Shown: positions 36,899-46,430, counted from the stretch's first letter. The stretch: 64,000 nt of DNA from Chengkuizengella sediminis (GCF_010078385.1 NZ_SIJC01000001.1:372001-436000); one strand, 5' to 3'. Notes: a model not told the origin generated them from the letters alone. Numbers and translations are program-made.

Positions 36899-37834
36899 CT
36901 AATCTCTTAAAGTGCGACCTGTTAGTGATAAAAATAACGATTCTAAATTAGGCTCTTCTCTTTTCAAAGTCTGGATTTTCACGTCGTGTTTCGATAAGAT
37001 GAATAAAATATCTTGCAAATATGTTTGTGAAGAATTCAGAAATATTTCAATCGTTTGCTCTGTTGCAGAAACTTCATTCGTTTGAGGATGTACATCTAAT
37101 TCAAAAATAGCTTCACTCGGTATGTGATCCACAACGAGTGTTATCTTTTCATCCTGTTTGTTTTGATCTTTTAATTCCTGCACTGAACCTAAAGCAATCA
37201 ATCGACCAGAATCAATGATCCCTACCCTCGTGCATATAGATTCAATTTCTTCCATGTAGTGACTTGTATAAATAATTGTAGAACCCATTTCATTTAATTT
37301 TTTCACAGATTCTAAAATATGGTTGCGGGACTGAGGGTCAATTCCTACTGTAGGTTCATCCATGATTATTAACTTCGGTTGGTGAACTATAGCACACGCG
37401 ATGTTTAATCTGCGTTTCATTCCTCCTGAAAATTTTTCAGGTCTTTCATTTTGTCTTTCAGTTAACCCAACAAATTGTAAAGCTTCATCCACTTTATTTT
37501 TTAAATCTTTACCGCGTAAACCATATAATTTTCCAAAAAAAAGTATATTTTCTCGTGCGCTTAAGTTCTCATATATAGCTAACTCCTGAGGTACTAGACC
37601 CAATCTTTTTTTAACTTCAATTGGATTCGAATTCACAGATATACCATCTACAAATATTTGACCTTGATCTATTTTTAGTAACCCACAGATCATTTTTATC
37701 GCAGAGCTTTTACCCGCCCCATTTGGTCCGAGTAATCCAAATATTTCGTATTTATCAACATTAAAACTTAAATGGTCAACTGAAATCAAATCATCATAAC
37801 GTTTCACTACTTTTTCACATTGAATAAAAGCCAT
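36899..37834 (-). CDS. ABC transporter ATP-binding protein (LnrL-like)
   Basis: A 311-residue ATPase: Walker A GPNGAGKSS, signature FSGGMKRRLN, Walker B LIIMDEPTVGID and switch His in TSHYMEE. A C-terminal extension of about 90 residues follows, as in drug-export (DrrA/LnrL-type) ATPases. It is the first gene of the exporter operon and is divergent from the sensor kinase, whose regulator probably activates it. Confidence 0.92.
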   Translation of the reverse strand: MAFIQCEKVVKRYDDLISVDHLSFNVDKYEIFGLLGPNGAGKSSAIKMICGLLKIDQGQIFVDGISVNSNPIEVKKRLGLVPQELAIYENLSARENILFFGKLYGLRGKDLKNKVDEALQFVGLTERQNERPEKFSGGMKRRLNIACAIVHQPKLIIMDEPTVGIDPQSRNHILESVKKLNEMGSTIIYTSHYMEEIESICTRVGIIDSGRLIALGSVQELKDQNKQDEKITLVVDHIPSEAIFELDVHPQTNEVSATEQTIEIFLNSSQTYLQDILFILSKHDVKIQTLKREEPNLESLFLSLTGRTLRD

Positions 37835-38035
37835 TTTTGTTCAACTCCTTTAATTCTATAGTAGCTTAATCCAAATTAATCCACACCTAGATCAAGTCAT
37901 ATATTCTTCATGACAATAGTCACTTTCCTTATTTCACCTAATAAATATGTTCTATGGTATAATTTCATCAAAGTCACTCATCAAGGAATGATGTATTAAC
38001 TTATTTATAAAATTAATGTTATGAGGTTATGTAAT

Positions 38036-39196
38036 TTGAAATATCAACTTTCATGGTTTCAATATCTACTTATTATTATCACAGCTCTAGGTACCTTATT
38101 TATAAACATAGAAATTGATGCACCCACTTTTACTTTATTCATTTTATTACTTATTTTAATAAAACAAGCTAAAAATCGTTGGATCTCAACTAAGCTACTT
38201 CCTTGGTTTATTTTAATAGAAACAGGGTACATTTATTGGCTAAACAACCAATTTCAAGGTATCCTATTCATTCTTTTTTTCACTGCTATTTTTTCAATCT
38301 CCCAACTTGAATCTAAACTTCAGTGGTTTTTTATCATAGGTCAATGGGCATTATTAAACTTTTTATTATTTCAACAACCACCTGATCTTATCCTTGTAAT
38401 AAATCTATTATATGTAATGACCTCCCTATTGCATTGGAACATTCATTCATTAACATATAAACAAAAAGATATGACATATCTATATGATCAATTAAGAGGA
38501 AAACACTATGAATTAGAAGAAGCTAGGAAAAGAATTAAGGAATATGCTTCCGAAATAGAAAATATGGCACAAATAGAAGAGAGAAATCGGATATCCAAAG
38601 AAATTCATGACGAGCTCGGTCATCAATTAACTCGAGCAAAAATGATGATGGAGGCCGCTTTGCCGCTCGTACAAGATCAACCCAAAAAGAGTATGCATCT
38701 ACTTGAACAAATAAAAGACCAGCTTTCGAATAACATGGAAACTTTACGAAAAACAGTACGAAATATGAAACCAGATGATCATAAAATTTATCAGTATTCT
38801 TTAAATCATTTAATTGAACAGTTTGCAAAAAGTTGTAACATACATATTCAATATGATGTGAAGGGGCTTCCTTACCCACTATATCCAAGTGCAGAATTAA
38901 CATTGTATAGAAATGCACAAGAAGCAATGACTAATGCAGTAAAACATGCTCATGCCACTGAAGTAAATATTCGATTAGAATTCCACCCTCATTTTATTGA
39001 TTTTATCATTAGTAATAATGGAGATATGCCTGTGAAAAAGATAAGAAAAGGACTAGGCTTAAGAGGAATGGAAGAAAGGATCGAATTATTAGGTGGTGAG
39101 ATGTCTTTTGAATTCACAAATTCATTTACAGTAAAAATGAAGCTTCCCCGGAAATATATTGAGGTTCAACAAACAAATGAACGGAGTGAATTGTAA
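38036..39196 (+). CDS. NarL-family sensor histidine kinase (LnrJ/LiaS-like)
   Basis: Membrane kinase with five to six N-terminal helices packed in the first 130 residues and almost no extracellular loop, the intramembrane-sensing type. Then a coiled coil, HisKA_3 with His191 in SKEIHDELGHQ, and an ATPase domain with RNAQEAMTNAVKHAHA and GLGLRGMEERI. The five-gene order (kinase, regulator, divergent ATPase and two permeases) resembles Bacillus LnrJK-LnrLMN, which answers membrane-active polyenes. TTG 38036 is the likely start, nine bases after GAGG; the ATG at 38021 overlaps that site. Confidence 0.88.
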   Translation: MKYQLSWFQYLLIIITALGTLFINIEIDAPTFTLFILLLILIKQAKNRWISTKLLPWFILIETGYIYWLNNQFQGILFILFFTAIFSISQLESKLQWFFIIGQWALLNFLLFQQPPDLILVINLLYVMTSLLHWNIHSLTYKQKDMTYLYDQLRGKHYELEEARKRIKEYASEIENMAQIEERNRISKEIHDELGHQLTRAKMMMEAALPLVQDQPKKSMHLLEQIKDQLSNNMETLRKTVRNMKPDDHKIYQYSLNHLIEQFAKSCNIHIQYDVKGLPYPLYPSAELTLYRNAQEAMTNAVKHAHATEVNIRLEFHPHFIDFIISNNGDMPVKKIRKGLGLRGMEERIELLGGEMSFEFTNSFTVKMKLPRKYIEVQQTNERSEL

Positions 39197-39197
39197 C

Positions 39198-39851
39198 ATG
39201 ATCCATCTATTAATCGTTGATGATGATCCCTTTATAAGAGAGAGCCTGCAGATCATTTTTGAAAACTATGCTGAAAACGAGATTAAGGTTTTGGGAACAT
39301 GTTCAAATGGAAAAGAAGCTTTAACTTTTATCAAGCAAAATCCTGACGTTAATATTGTATTAATGGATGTTAGAATGCCTATTTGTGATGGTGTTGAAGG
39401 AACTAAAATCATCAAACAAAACTTTTCTAATGTAGCAGTACTCATTTTAACCACATTTGACGATGATGAATACATCATTGAAGCGTTAAAAAATGGGGCA
39501 AATGGATATATGTTGAAAAATATACCACCTAAACAAATTATTGAAGGTATAAAATCTGTTATGCAAGGTAATCTTCTTATCCATCCTAGTATTGCAAAAA
39601 AACTAACTAGTTTTTTACAACATAAACCAAGCCCTGTTCCAAGAGATAACATTTTAGAATCTTATCAATTGTCAAAAACCGAACAAAAAATTATAGAACA
39701 GATTTCTGAAGGTTTATCAAATAAAGAAATTGCAAAAGTATTATTTTTAAGTGAAGGCACAATCAAAAATTACATAACTACGATATTGGCAAAGCTCTCA
39801 TTAAGAGATCGAACACAAATTGCTATTTTTTATTTGAAAAATAGAGGTTAA
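39198..39851 (+). CDS. NarL/LuxR-type response regulator (LnrK-like)
   Basis: A 217-residue regulator: receiver domain with DDD near the start, phospho-acceptor Asp57 in LMDVRMP, Thr in LTTFDDDE and Lys in YMLKNIPP; C-terminal LuxR-type HTH with LSKTEQKIIEQISEGLSNKEIA and GTIKNYITTILAKL. Start is one base after the kinase stop, with GGAG inside the end of the kinase gene. It likely controls the divergent exporter operon; the 200-base intergenic region contains GGTATAAT-type -10 sequence at about 37955. Confidence 0.93.
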   Translation: MIHLLIVDDDPFIRESLQIIFENYAENEIKVLGTCSNGKEALTFIKQNPDVNIVLMDVRMPICDGVEGTKIIKQNFSNVAVLILTTFDDDEYIIEALKNGANGYMLKNIPPKQIIEGIKSVMQGNLLIHPSIAKKLTSFLQHKPSPVPRDNILESYQLSKTEQKIIEQISEGLSNKEIAKVLFLSEGTIKNYITTILAKLSLRDRTQIAIFYLKNRG

Positions 39852-39860
39852 TTGGAAACC

Positions 39861-40652
39861 TTAAAACGCTTTAACCATTCCCCCATCTATTACAAAGGAT
39901 TGGCCAGTCACATAAGTATTTGCACCTGAAGCTAAGAAAACTACCATTTTTGCAAATTCTGATGGTTCTCCATAACGTCCAAGAGGAATAGTAGCTTCAG
40001 TTTCTAATTTAATTTCTTCTATTGTTTTTCCTTGCTTTTCTGCACGTATTCCATCTAATTGCGCTAATCGATCTGTGCTAATTCTCCCTGGACCCACTGT
40101 ATTGATTAAAATATTATCAGATGCAAGCTCTTGTGATAGACTTTTTGCTAGACCAACAATACCAGTACGAAACGTATTAGATAGAATCAGGTTATCTATG
40201 GGCTGTTTTATGGAAGAGGAGGCAAAGTTTATAATATGACCGTGCTGTTGTTTTTTCATATAAGGTAATACTTCACGAATCGTTCGAATAAAACTTAATA
40301 GGTTTAATTCAAAAGCATATAACCAATCTTCATCAGTCATTTGATCAAATGTCCCAGTTGGAGGTCCACCTGCATTATTTATTAATACGTCCACCATACC
40401 AAAACGCTCGACAGCTTCATTGACCATTTGTTTTATATCATCTACTTTTGTTATATCACATACGAGAAAATGTACATTCTTGTTTCCTGTTTCCTTTTCT
40501 ATTTCATGCTTCGTTTTTGCTAACTCCTCCTCATTTCGACTTGAAATAATAACGTGCGCCCCTTCTTTTGCAAATTCCAGTGCCGTTGCTTTACCTAGTC
40601 CTTTACTGCCTGCTGTGATAACTACCGATTTCCCTTTCAAGTTTAAATCCAC
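39861..40652 (-). CDS. SDR-fold protein without the catalytic Tyr/Lys
   Basis: A 263-residue short-chain dehydrogenase-like protein. The cofactor motif TAGSKGLG (13-20) and NNAGG are intact, and FVIDGGM closes the chain. The YxxxK active site is replaced by SNTFR (158-162): Ser at the Tyr position and Arg at the Lys position. A recognised SDR subgroup has this change, so it is inherited rather than a decay event. Nucleotide binding is likely; ordinary ketoreduction is doubtful. Starts at GTG after GAGGGG. Confidence 0.85.
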   Translation of the reverse strand: MDLNLKGKSVVITAGSKGLGKATALEFAKEGAHVIISSRNEEELAKTKHEIEKETGNKNVHFLVCDITKVDDIKQMVNEAVERFGMVDVLINNAGGPPTGTFDQMTDEDWLYAFELNLLSFIRTIREVLPYMKKQQHGHIINFASSSIKQPIDNLILSNTFRTGIVGLAKSLSQELASDNILINTVGPGRISTDRLAQLDGIRAEKQGKTIEEIKLETEATIPLGRYGEPSEFAKMVVFLASGANTYVTGQSFVIDGGMVKAF

Positions 40653-40820
40653 TTTCTATCATCCCCTCAATTCTAAGTAACTTATATATTCAATATAACA
40701 TAATTTGGATCTGCTCTATTCAGAAAGAGTTATATAATAATAAAAAAATAAAGCATGAATTCCATAAGGATTTCACACTCAACATCTTTGTTTATATCAA
40801 TTCTTTAATTTAAGGTTTAA

Positions 40821-41270
40821 TTAATTGTTAGCATCCATTTGTGGTCTATTTTCCTCAAGAAGCTCAATAATGTCAACTCTACTTAACCCCGATGTATCAA
40901 TCTCAAACTGTTCCGCCATCCTTTGTAATAGTTCATCTGAAATGTCAGTTAAATCATTTAAACCCATTCCTAGTTGTCTTTTTCCCATTTGGATACCTTT
41001 TTCCTTAAGGACTAAGATGATCTCTTCTCTGCTTAGTCCTGAAATATCAATCTCAAATTGTTTTGCCATCCTTTGTAGTTGATTATCTGTGAGTTCAGTT
41101 AGATCATTAGGCGCTCTCTTATTCATCTCTTCTTTCATTAACACTTCATCTTCGATTATCGTTTCTACTTGTAGCAGTGTTTGTTCTTCTTCATTGTTAC
41201 TACATGCTGTTCCAAACAAACCTATTGATACAAGAAGAAATAATGATAAATAAACCTTTTTATTCATCAT
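40821..41270 (-). CDS. Lipoprotein with two tandem HeH/SAP-like repeats
   Basis: A 149-residue predicted lipoprotein of unknown function. A signal peptide with lipobox GTAC (Cys23) is followed by an acidic linker and two 41-residue repeats at 55-95 and 105-145. The repeat pattern L-D-L-x-RMAxQFEID-SGLSRxxII-LLxE resembles the helix-extended-loop-helix fold of SAP, LEM and Rho_N motifs, which normally bind nucleic acid inside cells. Here it would face outward. Start at the double ATG 41270 after GGAGAG; the longer frame has no ribosome site. Neighbouring TRAP genes are in decay. Confidence 0.7.
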   Translation of the reverse strand: MMNKKVYLSLFLLVSIGLFGTACSNNEEEQTLLQVETIIEDEVLMKEEMNKRAPNDLTELTDNQLQRMAKQFEIDISGLSREEIILVLKEKGIQMGKRQLGMGLNDLTDISDELLQRMAEQFEIDTSGLSRVDIIELLEENRPQMDANN

Positions 41271-41392
41271 CTCTTCTCTCCCCCTATCCATGCTGTTGGT
41301 TTTTATTTTATTAGACATATAGAAATAGCATATTTCTCAAATGTGTCAGTAAGATGTCGAGATGAGTTCAAAGTGTTTTTTTATTTAATTGC

Positions 41393-43554
41393 TTATTTTG
41401 AAGAAATAGTAGGCGTTGAGTGTATGCCTTTGTTGAAAATATTCATAAATAAAACCATGAGAAAAACAACCACACCAATAAGATTAATTACTACTCCATC
41501 AGGATAAATAAGAAATAACGCTCCCACTCCTGAACAAATTCTCAACCAAACAGGTATTTTCTTTAAAAAATAACCTTCCGCTGATATAGATAATAAGAAC
41601 ACGCCCATAACTGTTGTCAAAATGATCATAAACAATTTTAAAAGTGTAAAGTCTATCATTAATATCTCATGTGAAAATACAAACATAAAAGGTACAATAA
41701 ATCCTGCGATAGCTAACTTCATCGCATTGAAGCCAGTCTTTGTTGGGTCCCCTCCACTTATACCCGCTCCCGCAAAAGCTGCCAGTGCTACAGGAGGTGT
41801 GATATTTGCAAAGATGCCAAAATAAAACACAAACATATGAGCAACAAATATAGCTGTCTCAGGTGAACCTGCAAGCTCTCTAAATAAAGGCAATTGCAGA
41901 AGTATAGGAGCAGCCATCGTACTTGTAATCACATAAGTTGGTATACTTGGTAAACCCATTCCAAGAATAATAGAGGTAAGCATCGTTAATAGAAGTGTAA
42001 TGATCAACTGTATTAGTGGACTCTCTACTACGGATCCAATACTTACAACACTATTTGCAATTTCAAGGGCAATTCCTGTTAGAGATGCTATGCCCACTAT
42101 AATTCCAACTGCTCCACATGCTATCGCTACAGGGATTGTGGTTTTGGCACCGTCTTCAAGTGCATTCAAGCAATCTTTTAAACTCATTTCCTCAGACTGC
42201 AATTTTAAATTTTTCCTAAAAATATTTATCGCTAATGGAATTAATATAATGAGCAGTAACTCCCACCAATCATTTCTTAATGCTGGGATAGGCTCACCAT
42301 TTAACACTGCTAATATTTGCGATTGGAAAATCATAAATACAGAAACTCCTGTAATCATAGGTAAAAGCTGCTTTGATCCTGAGATGACAACATTTGCGAT
42401 AATCGACCAGAACGCTGCATAAAACGGAGTTTTACCAGAAAATAATAAGTATAAAAGAATGATCATGGGTATAATGAGATGCCCACGTTCAACCAACACT
42501 TCTTTTACTGTAGGTAGTTCTTTTTTTGGTATCCCCGTAAGCCCTTGTTTTGCAGCTCGAAAATGTACTTGTAGTAAAATTCCCACATAAAATAATAAAG
42601 CAGGGATAATACCGGCAAGTATGATTTTTGTATATGGAATGTTCAAATTCTCAGCCATGATAAAAGCTGCAGCTCCCATAATTGGAGGTAAAATTTGTCC
42701 ACCAACACTAGCAGCCGACTCAACCGCCCCAGCAAAATTTTTATGATAACCTATTTTTTTCATTAATGGTATTGTAAATGTACCTGTTGTTACAACATTT
42801 GCAATAGCAGATCCATTAATGGAACCAAGAAACCCACTTGCAATGACAGCAACTTTAGCTGGTCCTCCCTTCGTATGTCCTGCGACAGCCATTGATAGAT
42901 CATTAAATAATTTTCCTAACCCAGATCGACTAAGAAATGCTCCAAATAAAATAAATAAAATAATATAACTAGCTGAAATGCCTATAGCTGTACCAAGTAT
43001 ACCTTCTGTTATAAACACCAAGTGAGCAATAATACTCTTCGAAACTGTGAGTATCTTGCTAGAGGTTAACTCAGGGTAAATAGATAATTTCACATAAAAT
43101 CCGTAAAGTAAGAACCCTGATGCAAGTAATGTTAATCCCATACCTGTTATTCTTCTGTTATTTCTAACAATAAAATGAGGATGACAATTCCGACAATAAA
43201 ATCAAAATTATTGATTCTACCTCCAGACTCGATAATTCTTTCAGCTGTTAGAATCATATAAATACCTGTAAACATGGTTACACCAGCAAGTACATAATCC
43301 ATGATTAGACCCTTGTTATGATTGCTTTTTTTTATAAACGGATAAAGAAGAAAACCGATGGACATTAGTATAAAGAGATGGATGCTTCTCTGCTTCACAT
43401 CAACAAACGGTCCTGCGTATGATGTATATAAATGAAATATAGATACACCAATCAGAAATACTGCAATTAAAAATGTTATCTTTTTCCCTAGATGACTTCT
43501 TACATTACTCTCACGATCAAGATCTTCAACTGGTTTTTCTAATTCTTTATCCAC
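41393..43554 (-). pseudogene. TAXI-type TRAP transporter fused permease, frameshifted
   Basis: Two adjacent frames together make one 4TM/12TM fused TRAP permease. The first part (43554-43147, GTG start) has four helices and ends LLLEITEE; the second (43141-41393) starts MGLTLLASGF and carries FGAFLSRSGLG, KGGPAKVAVIASGFLGSINGSA (in two blocks) and GGQILPPIMGAAAF. Adding a single A near 43156 restores LLEITRRITGMGLT without a break, exactly the family reading. The transporter would use an ion gradient with a TAXI binding protein to import small acids. It is probably not functional. Confidence 0.88.
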
Positions 43555-43575
43555 ATGCTCACCCCATAATAATAT

Positions 43576-44085
43576 CTAAGGAATTATTTGAAAATCTATT
43601 TTTCTAATGTAACCCGACACAATGTCTATCAACTTCATTGGTTCAACCTTAATATGATAAGCTGTATCTATTTTGTTTAACTCCAGTATATTTTCTTTAA
43701 TGTAAATACGATGATTTGTCTCATTTCCAGTTTGAATGACAAGTTCATTACCGATTTGACGATTAATATTTATCATATAAACCCATCCACCTTTAATAAA
43801 AGAGTGGGTTCCTGCATTACTAGGAGTCCCAGCTCCAAAAGTTTTAAACCTTGTGGAGTTTAATACAATGGAAACACCTTGTATTTCAAAAAACTCTTCC
43901 CATTCTTCCATTTCAACCGAATGAATCCAACGAACGGAAAATTCATTAAAATTGTGAATATAAAACTTTTGGTTGATTTCATTGTCACTTTGTATAAGTA
44001 AAACAGTCACTGGAAAAAAAAACAAAATGTATAACATAATTAAGATTGTAATGATCCAAATATTTTTCAACCTATAACCAGTCAA
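43576..44085 (-). CDS. DUF1850 protein of the TAXI-TRAP operon
   Basis: A 169-residue protein with an N-terminal membrane anchor (about 10-30) and a DUF1850 domain marked by FSVRWIHSVEMEEWEEFFEI and FKTFGAGTPSNAG. DUF1850 genes habitually sit between the binding protein and permease of TAXI-type TRAP transporters, as here. The exact role is unknown. The probable TTG start is directly after the binding-protein stop, with only a weak ribosome site. This is the only intact gene of the operon. Confidence 0.78.
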   Translation of the reverse strand: MTGYRLKNIWIITILIMLYILFFFPVTVLLIQSDNEINQKFYIHNFNEFSVRWIHSVEMEEWEEFFEIQGVSIVLNSTRFKTFGAGTPSNAGTHSFIKGGWVYMININRQIGNELVIQTGNETNHRIYIKENILELNKIDTAYHIKVEPMKLIDIVSGYIRKIDFQIIP

Positions 44086-44086
44086 A

Positions 44087-45117
44087 TTACTCTAAAATTC
44101 CTTGCTCTTTATAAAACATTTCTGCACCAGGATGAAGGGGTGCAATGAGTCCTTTTGCAATATCATTTCTATCCAACTGCTTTAAAGCACCTACAGATAC
44201 TCCCTCGGAGCCTAGATATTCATAATAGTGCTTGGCTAAATCATAAACCAACTCATCTTTCAGATCAGAGGGTACAATTAACATGTTTTGAATTCCAACA
44301 GTTTTCACTTCATTTTCTAAGTTGTATTTTACTTCGTCTCCTGCCAGTATATTGTTTTCTTTATAGGATATTTTTCCATAAGCTTGCTAGCTAATTCTCC
44401 CTTAATTTCAACAAAAGTTATATCCACGGATTGCATTAAATCTGTAATATTACTGTTTGGAATACCTGAGGTGAAAAACGCTGCATCTAAATTGCCATTT
44501 TTCATTTCTTGAACACTATCAGCATAACCTGTATGTGTCACTTTAGATAAGTCATCATAAGTTAATCCAGCAGCCTCTAAAACCTTTAGAGCACTTTGCT
44601 CAACCCCAGAACCTACTTTACCTACCCCTACTTTTCTACCTTTTAGATCATCAATAGACTGGATAGCACTATCCTTTGTAGCTACTATCTGGACAATATT
44701 TTGATACATTCCTGCAAATGCTTTTAAATCCACCTTACTGTTTTCAAATTGCCCTGTACCATTTAATGCATCATATGCCACATCACTCATCACAATAGCA
44801 AATTGATTGATACTATCCTGAATGTTTTGAATATTTGCTACAGAAGCACCTGTAGCCGCCACTGTTACATTTTTAATATAATCACTTTGCTCAAAAATGG
44901 GCTTTAATGCTCCTCCAATTGGGTAATAGGTCCCTGAAGTTCCCCCCGTTCCAAAAACTATAGCTTGTGCTTCTTCAATCATTTTTTGTTCTTTTTCTTC
45001 AGTTTCTCCGTTAGAGTCTGGATCAGTTTTTAAATCAGTTTCTTCTGTATTCCCTCCACAAGCAGTAATGAACAAGCTAAATATGAGTAATAAAATAAGT
45101 ACCCCACTTTTTTTCAT
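44087..45117 (-). pseudogene. TAXI family TRAP solute-binding lipoprotein, frameshifted
   Basis: The first frame (45117-44329) has a lipoprotein signal (ITAC box), an acidic spacer and the TAXI domain: FGTGGTSGTYYPIGGALKPI, ATGASVANIQNI, GRKVGVGKVGSGVE. It turns into KYPIKKTIYWQETK and stops. The next frame (to 44087) continues the family's C-terminus: YKENNILAGDEVKYN, VGIQNMLIVPSDL and PLHPGAEMFYKEQGIL. One extra T near 44365 would join them. The binding protein would capture the substrate outside the membrane; the truncated form lacks about 90 residues and is likely inactive. Confidence 0.88.
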
Positions 45118-45159
45118 TTGTATACCCCTTCCTAACATCTGTAGTCTCATTCATATTCA

Positions 45160-45173
45160 TGATAGCGATTACA
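45160..45173. promoter_or_regulatory. Perfect cre (CcpA site) before the TRAP operon
   Basis: TGATAGCGATTACA matches TGWNANCGNTNWCA at every position and lies 43 bases upstream of the binding-protein start. Confidence 0.7.
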
Positions 45174-45340
45174 CTGATATAATGAAATGTATTGGTCATA
45201 TTGATGATTTTGATCTTTTTGTTCTCGGAAGATATGTATGTTGATGCTAAATAAGAATACTTGTCCCAAATCTTAAAATACGATATATTTACTTGAAAGC
45301 TATGAACTACAAAAAATAATGTAATTCAGGAGGTTTACAT

Positions 45341-45568
45341 ATGTCATTTCAAGGATTTACTAAAGAAGATTTTAATGTCTTTACCATAGATAGCTTGGAG
45401 CCAAGAATGGAAGCTTTAATTACACATGTTCGACCTAAATTAGAGTGGTTAGGGGCAGAAATCGCTCCATATTTATCAGCGGTTACTGGAGAGGAAATGT
45501 TTCCACATGTAGCTAAACATGCTAGAAGAACCGTCAATCCTCCGAATGATACATGGTTCGTTCACTAA
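45341..45568 (+). pseudogene. Truncated DUF1054 (YktB-like) gene
   Basis: The 75-residue product equals the first third of DUF1054 proteins (about 205 residues): [21 protein letters not shown] and [15 protein letters not shown]. It ends four residues after the conserved NDTW with unrelated sequence and a stop. The ribosome site AGGAGG and start are perfect, so expression is possible. Its base composition is like the host's, unlike the complete copy 50 bases downstream, so it appears to be the resident gene cut short. Confidence 0.82.
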
Positions 45569-45618
45569 TAATAACAACAAATATAAGTAAAAATTCAAAC
45601 GAAGGGGAATTATTTATA

Positions 45619-46233
45619 ATGACTTTTAAAGGATTTAAAAAACATGATTTTGATACATTTAATATAGAAGGTCTTGACGAAAGAATGAGTGCAATAAAGG
45701 AAAGAATTCAACCGAAATTTAAGGTGATTGGGGACGAATTGACTGGCGACCTTTCCGCAATGATCGGAAGTGAAATGTTTTTACATATAGCGAAGCACGC
45801 ACGACGAAGCGTCAATGCGCCGAATGACACTTGGTTAGCGATAGCAGCGAATAAAAGAGGATATAAAAAACACCCTCATTTTCAAATTGGATTGTTTGAC
45901 TCTCATGTTTTCATTTGGCTCGCGTTCATTTATGAATTGCCGAATAAATCGGACATAGCAAAAATATTCTTGGATAATATCGAAATGATTAATGACGTTC
46001 CAAACGACTTCGTTATTTCCCAAGACCATATGAAAAAAGAAGCGTATACAATAAAAGAAATTGAGATTGAAAAATCACTTGAACGTTTCCGTGATGTGAA
46101 GAAAGTTGAATTTTTAATTGGACGACATATTTCTTCAACAGACCCAATCCTGAAGGACGAAACAAAATTCATGGATTATGTAAAGGAAACATTCGAAACA
46201 CTTATTCCGTTATATTTACTTTCGTATAAATAA
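45619..46233 (+). CDS. DUF1054 family protein (YktB-like), full-length copy
   Basis: A 204-residue DUF1054 protein, length as in the family, with FKGFKKHDFDTFNIEGLDERM, AKHARRSVNAPNDTW, GYKKHPHFQIGLFDSHVFIWLAFIYE (in two blocks) and a helical C-terminus. Function unknown. Codon choice (GCG, CGA, GAC, CAC) differs from the truncated neighbour, and the gene abuts phage-like genes, so it looks acquired. The start ATG follows GAAGGGGAATT; the longer frame overlaps the truncated gene and has no site. Confidence 0.85.
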   Translation: MTFKGFKKHDFDTFNIEGLDERMSAIKERIQPKFKVIGDELTGDLSAMIGSEMFLHIAKHARRSVNAPNDTWLAIAANKRGYKKHPHFQIGLFDSHVFIWLAFIYELPNKSDIAKIFLDNIEMINDVPNDFVISQDHMKKEAYTIKEIEIEKSLERFRDVKKVEFLIGRHISSTDPILKDETKFMDYVKETFETLIPLYLLSYK

Positions 46234-46268
46234 AAAAAAGCCGTTGAACCGAATCGGTTCGACGCCTT
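46234..46268. terminator. Bidirectional terminator between DUF1054 and the 45-residue gene
   Basis: GAACCGAATCGGTTC inside a longer GCC/GGC stem, with eight T on the minus strand and five on the plus strand. Confidence 0.85.
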
Positions 46269-46269
46269 T

Positions 46270-46407
46270 TTATATTGCTTGCTTCGCTTCCCTATTAATC
46301 CAGTTATTAAAATCATTTAACGCTTCCTTACTTGGTTCGCTTCTAGTATTTAAAATAACCGCAACTTTTGCAACGATCTGCTTGTTTGTATTCTTTAATA
46401 TTTCCAC
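46270..46407 (-). CDS. Small phage-like protein, 45 residues
   Basis: A short frame starting at GTG seven bases after GGGGG and ending at the terminator. The product (beginning MEILKNTNKQIVAKVAVIL after GTG is read as Met, ending FNNWINREAKQAI) is basic and helical. I do not recognise a domain. It lies 23 bases behind the HNH gene on the same strand and shares its GCG/CGA-rich codon style, so both likely belong to one imported unit. Such short helical proteins occur in Bacillus phages. Confidence 0.6.
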   Translation of the reverse strand: MEILKNTNKQIVAKVAVILNTRSEPSKEALNDFNNWINREAKQAI

Positions 46408-46430
46408 AACAATTCCCCCTTTTTATACTT

